From Syngnathus acus (taxonomy: Eukaryota > Chordata > Actinopteri > Syngnathiformes > Syngnathidae): 64,000 nucleotides of DNA. Each line of letters opens with the position of its first letter. Position 1 is the first letter of the stretch. The notes below the pieces were generated by a model that saw nothing but the letters and a program-made list of their open reading frames with translations, was not told where the DNA came from and ran no database searches. The stretch covers positions 25,180,456 to 25,244,455 of the forward strand of contig NC_051095.1 in the NCBI RefSeq assembly GCF_901709675.1. Reading direction: 5' to 3'. Below are positions 23,234-33,482 of the stretch, piece by piece. A program made the translations under genes and the position numbers.

Positions 23234-25141
23234 TCATGAGTGGAGAAGGTGGTGTTTCAGGTGCTTTCTAAAAGCAACCTGTGAAGATATGGATCGGATA
23301 TGGATTGGTAGCTCATTCCAGAGTGAGGGCCCTCTAAAATGGATATTATATTGATGGCGTGATGTTCGACAGGACGGTGGGTGGAGATTGTCCCCCTGTC
23401 TTGTTGGATAAGAATGAATATCAGATACAAATGCGAAGAAATTATGAAAAGTGGCTGGAAGACAGTGTTTCCTATATATATATTTATGGGTGAGTAGACA
23501 GGTTTGATGAATATTTACTTTATCAATTGGCAGTAATGAATAATTTCTAAACAATGGTGCCGATGGTTCATATCTATTTGAAAAAGAGATCATTTTTAGG
23601 AACTTCTTTTGTATGATGAGTAATTTGCTGAGGTATGTTGGATATGTAGCTGCCCAGACTATGTTGCAGTAATTGAGTAAAGGAAAGAGGAAACTATAAT
23701 ACAGAGTGAGATGAGCAGACGGATGGACCAAGGGACAAACTTTTCGTAAAATACCTAGCGTTTTCATGGATCTTTTGCAAACCAAATCAATGTGTTCAGA
23801 CCAGTTTAAGTGTTTATCTACTATAACTCCTAGGAATTTAGTGCTAGTAACTTGATGGATTTCGTTATTATTTATGTAAATTTTGGTCTGTTCTTTGGGG
23901 TAAGATTTATTTATATTGCAGAAGATCATGAAGTTACATTTTTTTATATTGAGTGACAACTTATTTATTTTGAACCATTTTGTAACAGCGTGCAACTCAG
24001 TATTCACACGTGCAATGAGGAAATTAAAATCCTCGTGGGTGGCAATGAGATTGGTATCATCCGCAAATAACAAAGGAAGAAAATTTGAACAAGACATGGA
24101 AAAATCATTTATGTACACCAAAAATAATAGAGGACCCAATATTGAGCCCTGCGGGACCCCAAATAGTATTTTAGATCTGTTGGAAGAACAACCATTTATA
24201 TATACATATTGTTCTCTGTTGGCGAGATAGTTTGTGAACCATTTCAGGGCAGAATCGTTCACTCCATATCTCTCTAGCTTAGCGATAAGGATCTTATGGT
24301 CGACAGTATCAAATGCTTTGCTCAAATCTAGAAAGACACCAAGAGCGAATTTCTTATTGTCAAGAGCCGTTGAGATGTGGTTGGCAAGCTGAAGCAGTGC
24401 ATGCTCAGTAGAAAACTTTTTGCGGAAACCGTATTGATGTTTATAGAGAATATTGTTTGTTTCTAGGTGCTTTGCCAATCTTGAGTAAACCAGTTTTTCT
24501 AGAATCTTGGAGAAGCAAGGAAGTACGGATATAGGTCGATAATTACCATATTCATTAGTCTCACCAGCTTTGAAGATAGGAATGACTTTAGCAATTTTTA
24601 ATTCTTGGGGTACAATGCCAAATTTTAAAGATAAGGAGAAAATGTGTGTTAGTGGAATTATTATTGAATGAATGATTTTCTTAATAAGTATGCTTCTGAT
24701 CTCATCATGGCCAGGGGCCGAGTTTTTCAAGCTCATGACGATGTTGTAAACTTCCTCAACACTAGGAGGGTCAAGAATGGAGAGTGAAGGAAACTGCCCT
24801 TTAATAAGGCAACAGGGGCTTGTATCAGAGGTTGAGAAGCTAGATGCCAAGGTAGCGCCAACATTTACAAAGAAATCATTGAAACCATTAGAAATATCTA
24901 TTGGGTTTGAATGAGCTCTATTCTTCCCCAGCATCTCACTTGGGGTAGATGTTTTTGATTTCTTGCGATGTAATAAATGGTTGATAAGATTCCATGTTGT
25001 TTTGATGTCACCGGAGGCTTGTGTAAATTTATCAGCATAGTAAGTTTGTTTGGTTTTCCTTATTAATGCTGTAAATCTGTTTTTATATTTCTTGTATGTT
25101 TCTATATTTATAGGGATGGGATTTGCAATAGATTTTCTATA
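23234..25141 (-). CDS. LINE ORF2, reverse transcriptase half
   Basis: Encodes the reverse transcriptase and C-terminal domain that copies the element's RNA at a nicked target. Visible motifs in order: PGHDEIRS, AKVIPIFKAGETNEYGNYRP, YGFRKKFSTEHALLQLANHI, FLDLSKAFDTVDH (catalytic Asp), GVPQGSILGPLLFLVYINDF and LLFADDTNLIA (FADD active site), then thumb and C-terminal segments ending FRKHLKHHLLHS. No stops. An open frame also runs upstream into the MITE, but residues before YRKSIANP are transposon sequence, not LINE protein. Together with 25315-26500 it formed one ORF2 before the insertion. Confidence 0.93.
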   Translation of the reverse strand, partial: YRKSIANPIPINIETYKKYKNRFTALIRKTKQTYYADKFTQASGDIKTTWNLINHLLHRKKSKTSTPSEMLGKNRAHSNPIDISNGFNDFFVNVGATLASSFSTSDTSPCCLIKGQFPSLSILDPPSVEEVYNIVMSLKNSAPGHDEIRSILIKKIIHSIIIPLTHIFSLSLKFGIVPQELKIAKVIPIFKAGETNEYGNYRPISVLPCFSKILEKLVYSRLAKHLETNNILYKHQYGFRKKFSTEHALLQLANHISTALDNKKFALGVFLDLSKAFDTVDHKILIAKLERYGVNDSALKWFTNYLANREQYVYINGCSSNRSKILFGVPQGSILGPLLFLVYINDFSMSCSNFLPLLFADDTNLIATHEDFNFLIARVNTELHAVTKWFKINKLSLNIKKCNFMIFCNINKSYPKEQTKIYINNNEIHQVTSTKFLGVIVDKHLNWSEHIDLVCKRSMKTLGILRKVCPLVHPSAHLTLYYSFLFPLLNYCNIVWAATYPTYLSKLLIIQKKFLKMISFSNRYEPSAPLFRNYSLLPIDKVNIHQTCLLTHKYIYRKHCLPATFHNFFAFVSDIHSYPTRQGDNLHPPSCRTSRHQYNIHFRGPSLWNELPIHIRSISSQVAFRKHLKHHLLHS

Positions 25142-25143
25142 TA

Positions 25144-25312
25144 CCGTAATTTTCGGACTATAAGTCGCACCGGAGTATAAGTCGCACCAGCCATAAAATG
25201 CCCAAAATAGTGAAAAAAACCCATATATATGTATATAAATCGCTCCTGAGTATAAGTCGCCCCCCACCCAAACTATGAAAAAAAAACGCGACTTATAGTC
25301 CGAAAATTACGG
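25144..25312. mobile_element. 169-bp MITE, CCGTAATTTTCGG ends, inside LINE ORF2
   Basis: Perfect inverted ends CCGTAATTTTCGGACTATAA are flanked by TA (25142-25143 and 25313-25314). Internal sequence repeats ATAAGTCGC in both orientations, so the single strand can fold into a long hairpin. Removing the element and one TA brings the two parts of ORF2 back into one frame, which fixes the boundaries and TA duplication. Another copy, much expanded, lies at 29005-30448. Non-coding; mobilised in trans, probably by a Tc1/mariner- or pogo-type transposase. Confidence 0.92.
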
Positions 25313-25314
25313 TA

Positions 25315-26500
25315 GTTTATTTTTTTTACGTGAAGATTTTTTTAGTTCATCCGTTATCCATGGTTTCCCCTTAGAGTTATTTTTACGACTAGAAGTTAAA
25401 GGAAAGGAGGACTCTAATGCATTTGTGAGTATTGTTTGAAAGGAGTGATAGGCTTTGTTGACATCTTGCAACAGGATAACCTCATCCCATGACACAGAGC
25501 TGATGATAGATATAAAAGATTCCATGTTTTTCTCAGTAAATTTGCGGAATTTCATTTGATCACCAATATGATCTTTGATTTCAGGACTACTATCATTGTG
25601 GATGAGATGGAAGACAGGTAGATGGTCGGATACATCACAGATCAAAAGGCCAGATGTTATCTTGTAGTCTAGAGAATTAAATAGGATATTGTCTATGAGA
25701 GTGGCCGTTGAGCTTGTGATCCTGGAGGGTTTGTTGATAAGAGGGAAAAAGTTACTGGAATATAATGTATTAAGGAAGTCTGCTGTATGTGACTGCTTAG
25801 ATTCAAGCAAATTAATATTATAGTCACCAAGTAAGACACACAATTTGTTTTCTTTGTTTATGATTTCTAGAGTAGAGTCGAGGGCTTCATTGAAGGTGAT
25901 TTTATCAGAGTCTGGTGGTCTATATATACATCCAATTATCACATTTTTGTTGTTTATAAGTGAGCAAGATGAGAGTTCTATAAACACAGATTCTGCTACA
26001 GTCATGTCAAAGTTGACACTTAGATCCTTTCTGGGAGAGAAATTTAAGTTATCAATCACATACAGTGAGACTCCTCCACCTTGCTTGTTTGGACAGGAAT
26101 GTATAGGAGTGTAGTGAGAGAGAGGGTAGCTAGATGTATTATCAACCATCCAAGTTTCAGTAAGAGCTATTACTGAAAAAGAATGTGTTAGGGTTGATAA
26201 ATAGGTTTTTAGACCATCATAATTTTTAGAGATACTCCGTACATTGAAGTGGACAGTGGAGAATACATTTGTTTGGCAGTGGCCAGGAGGAGTATTGCAC
26301 AGTTTGTTAAACATATCTTCAGAAAAATATTCACATGACATTTCAACAGATTTTAAGGGAGTGTAATTTGTATCTGGGTTAAGGAAGGACTCATAGATAC
26401 CAGCATTAGCATTCTCTAGGTCAAATGAATTAAATAGTAAAGAGTCTAGATTCGGTGGGACAGAAATTCCTGCATTTGTGAGAATGTCACTGGATGGCAT
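25315..26500 (-). CDS. LINE ORF2, APE-type endonuclease half
   Basis: The start is taken at the ATG at 26500 (MPSSDILTNAG). The endonuclease that nicks the insertion site is complete by its motifs: HFNVRSI, ALTETW (Glu), IYRPP (Tyr), LLGDYNINLL (Asp-Asn) and CDVSDHLPVF (Ser-Asp-His). The protein then enters the linker to the reverse transcriptase and is cut off by a TAA in the MITE terminal repeat after KKNKLP. It lies 131 bp downstream of ORF1. Confidence 0.92.
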
Positions 26501-26631
26501 GAAAGGTGTAAGGGAACTGTCTACCTGAGATGGATGTCCTCCCTGCCAGTCTCTGTTTGCCTTGTTGTACTTCGCTGTAATCCATTATTTTCGTCCGGAG
26601 GGTCCATAGGTACCAGTTAATGGTCATTAGT

Positions 26632-27365
26632 TCAGCCATTGTAAATGTTTGGTTCCCCCACCACCAGGCCACATTTCTTCAGTTCCTCCAGTTCACTCAC
26701 AACGAGAGTTTTGACATCTTCTGGTGTTGCTCCGTTTGTTTTTATCCATATTTTACAGTTTCTGACCCATGTTGCGAGAATCTTGTTTTCCTTCTTCAGT
26801 TGGCGTGCGTTCCAGGCTATCTCAGCATTCTTCTTAGTGAGGTGCTCATTTAGGTAAACACCCGTTCCTTGTAGCTTCCTCCCTTGCTTCAAAAGATCCA
26901 CTTTATGTTTTCTATTGACGAACCGAATGATAATTTTCGGAGGATCTTTTGGTCGTTTTCGGTTTCTTGGGAGTGTGTGACAAGCGGCAATGTTTCCTTT
27001 CTGGAGTTCCATGTGCTTACTCTCGAAAAACTGTACTACCTGATTTTCGAGCGTTGACAGCTCGTCCGATGGAGAGTCATCTGTCGAGGGATCCGAAGGA
27101 CCCGCCGCCCTGGCATAGGAGCGGTGAGATGTTTTTAGACCCGTGATTATGAGGTCTTCTTGTCGGGAGTACTGCTCCAGTGCATCTACTCTCCGTTCAA
27201 GCGACAGGATTTTCTCGTCTTTCTCCTTCGATAAGTTCTTAAGCTCCGTTAGCTCAGACGTAAGCTGGAGCAGGGTGGCTTGCTGCTCTAAGAGTGTGGT
27301 AATGTCTTGCCCTATCAGGTCAATGGATGATTTAAGTTCATCGTAATTTAAAGCCAGCAGCCTCA
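26632..27365 (-). CDS. LINE ORF1, coiled-coil RNA-binding protein
   Basis: About 244 residues. A long coiled coil spans residues 10-70 (LLEQQATLLQLTSELTELKN and SLERRVDALEQYSRQEDLII), followed by an RRM-like segment with IIIRFVNRKHKVDLL and a C-terminal domain with NEHLTKKNAEI. This is the usual ORF1 layout of vertebrate L1- and L2-type elements, whose product coats the RNA. No ATG is present at the beginning (first codon TTG), consistent with 5' truncation of the element just upstream. Confidence 0.85.
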
Positions 27366-27788
27366 AACCTGGGTTACAAATTGGACAGTGATTTTAAATT
27401 GGACCGCCAAATCAGTGCTGTTGTTAAATCCAGCTTCTTTCATCTTAGGCAGCTGGCTAAGGCAAACCCCTTCCTTTCTCAACAGCACTTTGGAACTGTA
27501 ATCCACGCATTTATTACATCTCAGTCAGTCAGCCAACCCTCCCTCAAGCATTTCCAGGTGGTCCAAAATGCTGTTGCTCACCTCCTAACTGGAGCTTATA
27601 AGAGGGAGCACATAACCCCAACTCTGGCCTCCCTCCACTGGCTCCCAAGACATTTTAAAGTTCATTTCAAGATACCTTTATTTGGTTTCAAATTGTTAAA
27701 TGGCCTCGCCTCATCTTACCACTCTGAGCTCCTCCACCCTCTGGTTCATGTCGACAGACCAGAATCTACTGGTAGTGCCAAGGACTAA
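27366..27788 (+). pseudogene. L2-like LINE ORF2 C-terminal fragment
   Basis: Readable residues NLGYKLDSDFKLDRQI, VKSSFFHLRQLAKANPF, VQNAVAHLLTGAYKREHIT and LHWLPRHFKVHFKI are the region after the reverse transcriptase in L2/Maui-type fish LINEs. Some consensus positions are deleted near 27525. Its upstream part is not present left of the adjoining LINE, so it is truncated. Confidence 0.8.
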
Positions 27789-29002
27789 GCAGAGCCTCAC
27801 AGGGGATCAAGCCTTTTGTGTTACCATCAGGAATTACATTCCCTTAGCAGTTATGCAAGCTCGCTTTCTGTCCAAACTACCTTTCTGTCAAAATGAAATA
27901 AAAAAAAATATATGTAATTCAAATCCCCAAACTGTAGTAACCCTGGTCCTGTGATGGTCTCTTTGTTAGCACGTGTGGCTTGTATCATAGCCGCATGTCT
28001 GATGTTTGTAACACACCAATCTGTGTGAAAATTTAATTCAATGAGTTATAATGAACTGACCCAAAGACAAACACTAGCGGTGGTATATCTATTGGTCTCT
28101 GCAACTAGCTCCCAAGAAGAAGCATGGAAGCTAACCCATCCAGCGTTTGCCACAAGGATTGTGTCTCACTATTCTGCAGCACCAAAGTGTGCAATAACCA
28201 ACCCAGATTCAGTTGGCCACAATGCAATGTGAGATTTTTTTATGGTAAGCCATTGGGAACAACACCCCCCAGCCCAAATATAAACGATTTGATAGTTAGA
28301 ACAAAACGGCAATGGGTCTACTTCAAACGTTTTCAAATTAATCCATCGTTTTCAAATTCATTTTCTAGGAAACACCCAGCCATTTTCATTGGAGCAATGC
28401 TCTCAATCCAAGCCGTTTTACTGGATTTTGACTGGTCTTGTAAGGACCACAGAATGTGGTGTGCTGTTGCTACATCAAAAGAAAGATGAGACTCTCTTCT
28501 TTCAGAAAAAAAAAGCTAAGTTTAATCAAAACTCCAATTTCTTAGTGGGAAAAAAAAAAGGAGTTTCGTAAAAGCATCCATTTTAAGCATAAATTCAACT
28601 TGGACACTACTATTTTCGGCTTTTGTGACAGCTCAGACATTTAAATATTGCTTGCTTCAACAAAACAACACTACAAAAAGGGCTTTTGATAGGGAAATAC
28701 CAATTTATTTGCACATAAATCTTACACTATTTTGTGGAACATAATAAAAACAACTTCCTTGTTCCTCACCACACTCTAGTTTCACTGTGCTTGCCTTGGC
28801 TGCAGGCAGACCCTGCATTTTCTTTGTAGTTTGTCCTTTTTAGTGGTGGCAGCTTGCCGGTTCTGAAGAGCCGCAGAGTCCAGCCGAGCATTCATGTGCT
28901 ATGAAGGAGATGCTTCTGAATGATCTCCACCACTTCTATATGCTCAACCTTTAAATTATCAATACAAAAAATAACTATAAAACTGATTGAGCAAGTGTGA
29001 AG
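27789..29002. other. no gene recognised
   Basis: The 27789-27910 segment may be 3' sequence of the L2-like fragment. An open frame of about 120 residues on the plus strand at 28124-28489 has several cysteines but matches no family I know. Poly-A runs lie near 28510 and 28550. Nothing else is supported. Confidence 0.4.
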
Positions 29003-29119
29003 TACCATAATTTTCGGACTATAAGTCGCGGGTTTTTTCATAGTTTGGGTGGGGGGGGCGACTTATAATAAGGAGCGACTTATATGTGTTTTTTTTCAAA
29101 ACTTTTCCAAAAAAAAAAA

Positions 29120-29166
29120 AAAGTGAAACCGCGATAAACGAACCGCGATGTAGCAAGGGATTACTG
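29120..29166. mobile_element. pogo-type MITE terminus
   Basis: GTGAAACCGCGATAAACGAA then GCAAGGGATTACTG followed by TA; the same terminus as at 19810-19872. Only the end remains. Confidence 0.55.
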
Positions 29167-29169
29167 TAA

Positions 29170-29308
29170 TTTGAATTTCAAGTGACGTCAGGAGCACGGG
29201 ATGACGAAGATGACGAAGGGCCCCACGTACTACCGGCATCATTAGCGGCTTTGTTTCTAAGTGACACGGCGGACGAAGAGTTTGAAGGATTTAAGGATTT
29301 GGAGTGAC
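29170..29308 (+). pseudogene. pogo/Tigger-like transposase C-terminal relic
   Basis: The plus-strand frame reads FQVTSGARDDEDDEGPHVLP, then SLAALFLSDTADEEFEGF, ending KDLE and stop at 29306-29308. An acidic tail closing in DEEFEGF is the usual end of fish pogo-like transposases. A second, more decayed version is visible at 29800-29845 (GACGAGGAATTTGATCGATG). No catalytic domain is present. Recognition rests on the short tail, so confidence is limited. Confidence 0.4.
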
Positions 29309-29334
29309 ACAGAAGGTTTGAAAAACTATTATGG

Positions 29335-29650
29335 CTTTTACCCACGCCCGGTCCTACTCGACGGAGCTCTCTTTCACTTCCGTGGATTGAAGTCGGGGGC
29401 CGGCGCTCGGCCGGGTGGCTGTCCAGGGACGGTGGATGGGGCTCGGACAATGCTTTTACGCACGCCCGGTCCTACTCTACCGAGCTGTCTTTCACCTCCG
29501 TGGATGGAAGTCGAGGGCCGGCGCTCGGCCGGGTGGCTGTCCGGGGACAGTGGATGGGGCTCGGTCATGGCTTTTACGCACGCCCGGTCCTATTCCATGG
29601 AGCTCTCTTCCGCTTCCGTGGCTGGAAGTCCACGCCGCCACACGCCTGGA
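29335..29650 (+). repeat. 118-bp tandem repeat, about 2.7 units
   Basis: CTTTTACxCACGCCCGGTCC starts at 29335, 29453 and 29571, an exact 118-bp spacing. Each unit carries GAGCTCTCTTTCACTTCCGT-like and CGGCGCTCGGCCGGGTGGCT segments. GC-rich against AT-rich surroundings. It is followed by TTAAATAAAGAGCC (29661), a plausible polyadenylation signal. Open frames through it shift at each unit because 118 is not a multiple of three. Confidence 0.9.
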
Positions 29651-29924
29651 AGTTTGTTTTGTTAAATAAAGAGCCGTTTACCAAACCCACGTCTTTCCTT
29701 GAACTTTGTTAACACTACAATATAGTTATATAGTAGATCTGTGGAATAACGACGAGGCTGACGTCAGGGCGCACGCGCGGCGTTGTTGACGAAGGACGAG
29801 GAATTTGATCGATGGATTTAATGATTTAGAGTGCACAGATGGTTTGATAATACGATTGCTTATATAATAGTTATTTGACATCTAATTTATATATCGTTGT
29901 ATGGGCCTGTGGAATATTTTGAAG

Positions 29925-30376
29925 TGCAAAGTCAAGTCAAAGTCAAAGTCTGCTTTATTGTCAACTTCTGCACATGCCAAGACACACAAAGAAATCGAAA
30001 TTACGTTCCCACTATCCCACGGTGACAAGACATAGTACACAATATACATACAAGTAAACAACACAAACAAATAAAAACAAGAAGGCACAAACAGTGAATA
30101 AATAAAAGTGATGAATAAATAATAAATAAACAAATAACATAAGTAAGAGGAGCAAAAATGGAGCAAGTGTGCATACAGCATACAGTCAGAATCACATAGC
30201 GCAAAAGTACAGGACGCTACGCAGAAGGGGGGAGAGAGTTCAGGATCCTAACAGCCTGGAGTACGAAGCTGTACCTCTTCCCAGAGGGCAGAAGATCAAA
30301 CAAAGAGTGAGCGGGGTGACTCACATCGCTCACAATCGTGGTCGCTTTGCGGGTGAGATGGGAGGTGTAAATGTCC
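29925..30376 (-). pseudogene. LINE 3' end with ORF2 C-terminal remnant
   Basis: On the minus strand a frame near 30370-30215 reads SHLTRKATTIVSDVSHPAHS and LFDLLPSGKRYSFVLQAVRI, the C-terminus of a common fish LINE ORF2. The 3' UTR follows, ending at 29935 in CTTTGACTTTGACTTGAC repeats. The 5' side is truncated at about 30376, where MITE sequence resumes. Confidence 0.65.
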
Positions 30377-31139
30377 TTTCACATTTTTGGGTTTTTTATG
30401 GCTGGTGCGACTTGTACTCCGGAGCGACTTATAGTCCGAAAATTACGGTATATTCCTTTTGCTCGGCTTTCTCTACACCTCGAGAATTGGTATCTCTTGG
30501 GCTGCTGGATTCACAATCTGAAATTTACTGAAATATGTACCACACATTTCGGTGACATTTTCCATCTTTTCACCTCTCTCATGCGCGCATGCAAAAATGC
30601 CGCCTGTAATTGTCCACATCTACAACATGTATTATCTGTGCAAACAGTGGGGGAAAGAAATATTTAGTCAGCCACCAATTGTTTGTCCCACTTAGGTCTG
30701 TAATTTTCATTATAGCTACACTTGAAGTATAAGAAACCGGATGTGAAAAACTAATTCTGGAAATCACATTTTAGGATTTTTAAAATGTTATTTTTACATT
30801 ATGTTGGAACATTTGCTCAATAACAAATACTCAAGGTGGTTTAGGGCTCCATGCAAGATAACATCCCCATGGTGGTATATCTTCACAGTTCTTTATCTCT
30901 AATGCTCGCAATGCTAATAGTAATTACCAGGAGGCTGCCTTCTCTGTTTAACTATTTAATGTACGCTAGTAAGCTTGAGACACAGCTGTGGAGCCTTCTC
31001 TGCGGGATTGCGGAGGAAATTCTAACCCGCACTTCCAGATTCCCTACTCTTATAGTCTTGGCCACCTATCTGCAAGGAACCACTTTGCCTATCCTGTGTG
31101 ATAATGTGTGACCAGGGATGAGAACGGCAAATGAAAAAA

Positions 31140-31330
31140 ACTGGGGGCCGCATGCCCCACTGGGGGGCCTGTGCCCCCCCCCACTTGCCGCAGGGGGCCA
31201 GGGGCCGCAGCGCCCCCAATGGGAGCCGCAGTGGGCCAGGGGCCACAGGCCCCTATTGGGGGCCACAGGGCCCACAGGCCTCCATTGGGGGCCGCAGGGG
31301 GCCAGGGGCAACGCCCCGGAGGGGGCTCAG
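31140..31330. repeat. GC-rich degenerate minisatellite
   Basis: Repeated GGGGGCCxCAGGGxCCAxxGG-like units, about 30 bp each and roughly 75-80 percent G+C, inside the hAT element. All long reading frames here (Pro/Gly/Ala-rich) are low-complexity artefacts. Confidence 0.75.
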
Positions 31331-31463
31331 GGGGAAAAGCTCCCTGGAAACTCCTGGATTTTGGCAGTATAGCAACCCCAAAACCATTAATTTCATCACT
31401 CAATTTCAACAGTTTTGTTAAAAAAATATTCCTGCTTGGTGGGCTACCAAGGTGAATATAATA

Positions 31464-32050
31464 CAGTCAAGCCTCGGTTTTCGACCACAATCCGTTCCAG
31501 AAGGCGGTTCGAGAAGCGAATCGGTCGAATTCCGAATCTATTTTTCCCATTACAAATAATGGAAAAAAATGTAATCCGTCCCAAGACTTTTTTAAGCATT
31601 TTTTCATTTGCGCATTTTTGTCCGATCGCGCAACTGCAGCGCACTGCCGAACGCACAACCGTAGTGCGTCACCGACCGCGCAACTGCACCGCGCTGGTTG
31701 CATTATTGTGACAGAGCCATCGCTGAAATTTAGAAAATATTTCTAGACTCCTGATGTACTTTCCAAAATTCAAGTGGACCTAAGTGCGCAGAGAGCTTAA
31801 TTTTGTCCGACCGCGCAACTGCAGCGCACCGCCCAACGCGCAAACGTAGCGCGTCGCCGACCGCGCAACTGCACCGCACTGATCGCATTATTGTGACAGA
31901 GCCGTCGCTGAAATTTCGAAAATATTTTTAAAGTTCTGATGTACTTTCCAAAATTTAAGTGGACCTCAGTGCGCAGGGAGCTTAATTTAGTCCGATCGCG
32001 CAACCGCAGCGCGCCGGGCGCTCACTGTCGCATGCTTTAAGAGCGTCTTT
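31464..32050. mobile_element. pogo-like terminus followed by 185-bp tandem repeats
   Basis: TACAGTCAAGCCTCGGTTTT opens a pogo-type terminal sequence. Tandem units begin at TCCGAtCGCGCAACTGCAGC (31621), again at 31806 and at 31991, spacing 185 bp; the third unit is partial. Each holds CGCGCAACTGCACCGC and CTGATGTACTTTCCAAAAT. The right terminus was not found. Confidence 0.7.
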
Positions 32051-33327
32051 GTGTTCCGAGTTGTAAGATGACGCTGCTCTCGAGCCATGCCCATCTGAAG
32101 CAGTTCCTGATCCCGTTCGACTTGTCTATTTCCCTTGCACGATCCTCGTCTTCTTTCTCTAAAACCTTCGCCATGCTGGCTAAAACTAAATAAGGTGGCT
32201 GTTGTCGCAACACTGCCGCCAGCCACCCCCCCCCCAATATAAAAATAATTTTCTCAACAGATCTACACGATTCACGAAAATGATACTCCTGCCCGAAAAA
32301 AACACGGAAATCCGCGGATCCGCGGAAGATTCTCATCCCTGTGTGTGACCTTAAGAGTGTCGTAGAGAAGCAAAGGCCAGTGGAAGCAAAAGAAGGGACG
32401 CAGCAAGATAACAGAATAGCTGACACGTGCAAAAGAGGCCTATTCTAACAGTGGGATCAAAAGGAACATGCTTCAGCCAGTTCATTACAGGCCCATCTGA
32501 AGTCTGCCAGAGAGCATATGTATGATCCAGAAAATAATTGGGAGATTATCATTTGGTCAGATGAAACCAAAATAGTACTTTTTGGCACAAATTCAACTCG
32601 TCGTGTTTGGAGGAAGACGAATGGTGATTTGCATCCTAAGAACACCATACCTCCTGTAAAGCACAAGGGTGAAAACATTGTGCTTTGGGGCTGTTTATCT
32701 ACAAATGGGACAGACGTCTGATCTGCATTAAGGAAAGCATAAATGGGTCCATGTAACGTGAGATTTGGAGCCAAAACCTCCTTCCGCAGCTGAAATGTGG
32801 ATGGGTTTTCCAGCATGACAACGATCTCACACACAACGCCCGGATGGAGGAGTAGCTCCGTAAGAAGCAATTCAAAGGGCTGAAGTGGCCTCGCCAATCT
32901 CCAGACCAACATTGAACGTTATTGCCCCAAAAAAGGTAATACTACAAAGCATTGAATTGAACTTGTTATACATACACCAACGATGGATGTATTTTGTATT
33001 TATTTTGTGTATTTATGTATTATATGATTGATAACAGAGGCACGTCACTGAATAGACACCCCTCTGCACCATGATCGTGACCTCCTCTCACTCCCCCCCC
33101 AACACCAACACACAGAGGTGCTGCAGTCTGTGCCCCCTCAAGCACACGCTGGAGCAAGCATGAGTGTTTCCACTTGAGACGTCTGATGACAGGGAGTTGG
33201 AAAGGGAAAAAAGAAAGCTCTCAACTGTAAAAAATTATAAAAGAAAGAAGGAGGAGAAACACTGCAGGAATGAAAAACAGTTTCTAAGTGGCTAAAGGAC
33301 AGTAGGTATGTCATAGTATCGAGAAGG

Positions 33328-33482
33328 GTGGATGGATGGATGGATGGATGGATGGATGGATGGATGGATGGATGGATGGATGGATGGATGGATGGATGGA
33401 TGGATGGATGGATGGAGGACAGATGGATGGATGGAGGACAGACGGATGGATGGGCATGCATGGATGGATGGATGGATGGATC
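33328..33482. repeat. (GGAT)n microsatellite
   Basis: About 22 perfect GGAT units (33331-33417), then GGAGGACAGAT-interrupted units up to 33482. No LINE tail is recognisable next to it. The stretch 32931-33327 before it shows no gene. Confidence 0.95.

Larger units (their letters stand above)
22727..27365 (-). mobile_element. two-ORF non-LTR retrotransposon (CR1/L2 superclade), young
   Basis: On the minus strand it carries a coiled-coil ORF1, an APE endonuclease plus reverse transcriptase ORF2, a 3' UTR and a tail of AAACT-like repeats near 22727-22745. Its 5' end stops at about 27365 inside ORF1, against an L2-like fragment, so it is probably 5'-truncated. Both ORFs are free of stops apart from a MITE inserted at 25144-25312. 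The ORF2 C-terminus, with FRGPSLWNELP, resembles Crack/Daphne/L2-type elements; the exact clade is uncertain. Confidence 0.9.
29005..30448. mobile_element. expanded or interrupted MITE of the CCGTAATTTTCGG family
   Basis: TA-flanked (29003-29004, 30449-30450) with ends CCATAATTTTCGGACTATAA and GACTTATAGTCCGAAAATTACGG. The first 90 bp and last 70 bp align with the 169-bp copy at 25144, but about 1.28 kb of other sequence separates them. That interior holds a pogo-type terminus, a pogo-like transposase C-terminus with tandem repeats, and a LINE 3' end. It may be several insertions into a MITE, or partly the remains of a longer parent element. Confidence 0.75.
31113..32341. mobile_element. non-autonomous hAT element, CAGGGATGAGAA ends
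   Basis: Ends CAGGGATGAGAA and TTCTCATCCCTG are inverted repeats flanked by the exact 8-bp duplication TGTGTGAC (31105-31112 and 32342-32349). The 1229-bp interior contains a GC-rich minisatellite, a pogo-type terminus (TACAGTCAAGCCTCGG at 31464) and 185-bp tandem repeats, but no transposase. It inserted into an already decayed Tc1 element. Confidence 0.92.
30640..32930 (+). pseudogene. Tc1-like transposon relic, split by a hAT element
   Basis: The left end resembles a Tc1 terminal repeat (CAGTGGGGGAAAGAAATATT at 30648). After the hAT insertion (31113-32341), transposase residues appear at 32545-32720: IIWSDETKIVLFGTNSTRRV (a catalytic Asp region), NTIPPVKHKGENIVLWGCLS. A later piece near 32810-32930 reads FQHDNDLTHNARMEE-like and WPRQSPDQH-like sequence. 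Stops and frameshifts throughout. Right terminus not identified. 30451-30639 holds nothing recognisable. Confidence 0.75.

Noticed and set aside
23234-25267. The first ~43 residues of the 677-residue frame as part of the LINE protein
   Set aside because: They are translated from the MITE; the LINE sequence begins at YRKSIANP.
28124-28489. A 121-residue cysteine-containing ORF
   Set aside because: No recognisable family and no splice or expression signal; the cysteine spacing does not fit THAP or another finger clearly.
31089-31455. Pro/Gly/Ala-rich proteins at the GC-rich block
   Set aside because: Low-complexity minisatellite open in most frames; inside a hAT element.
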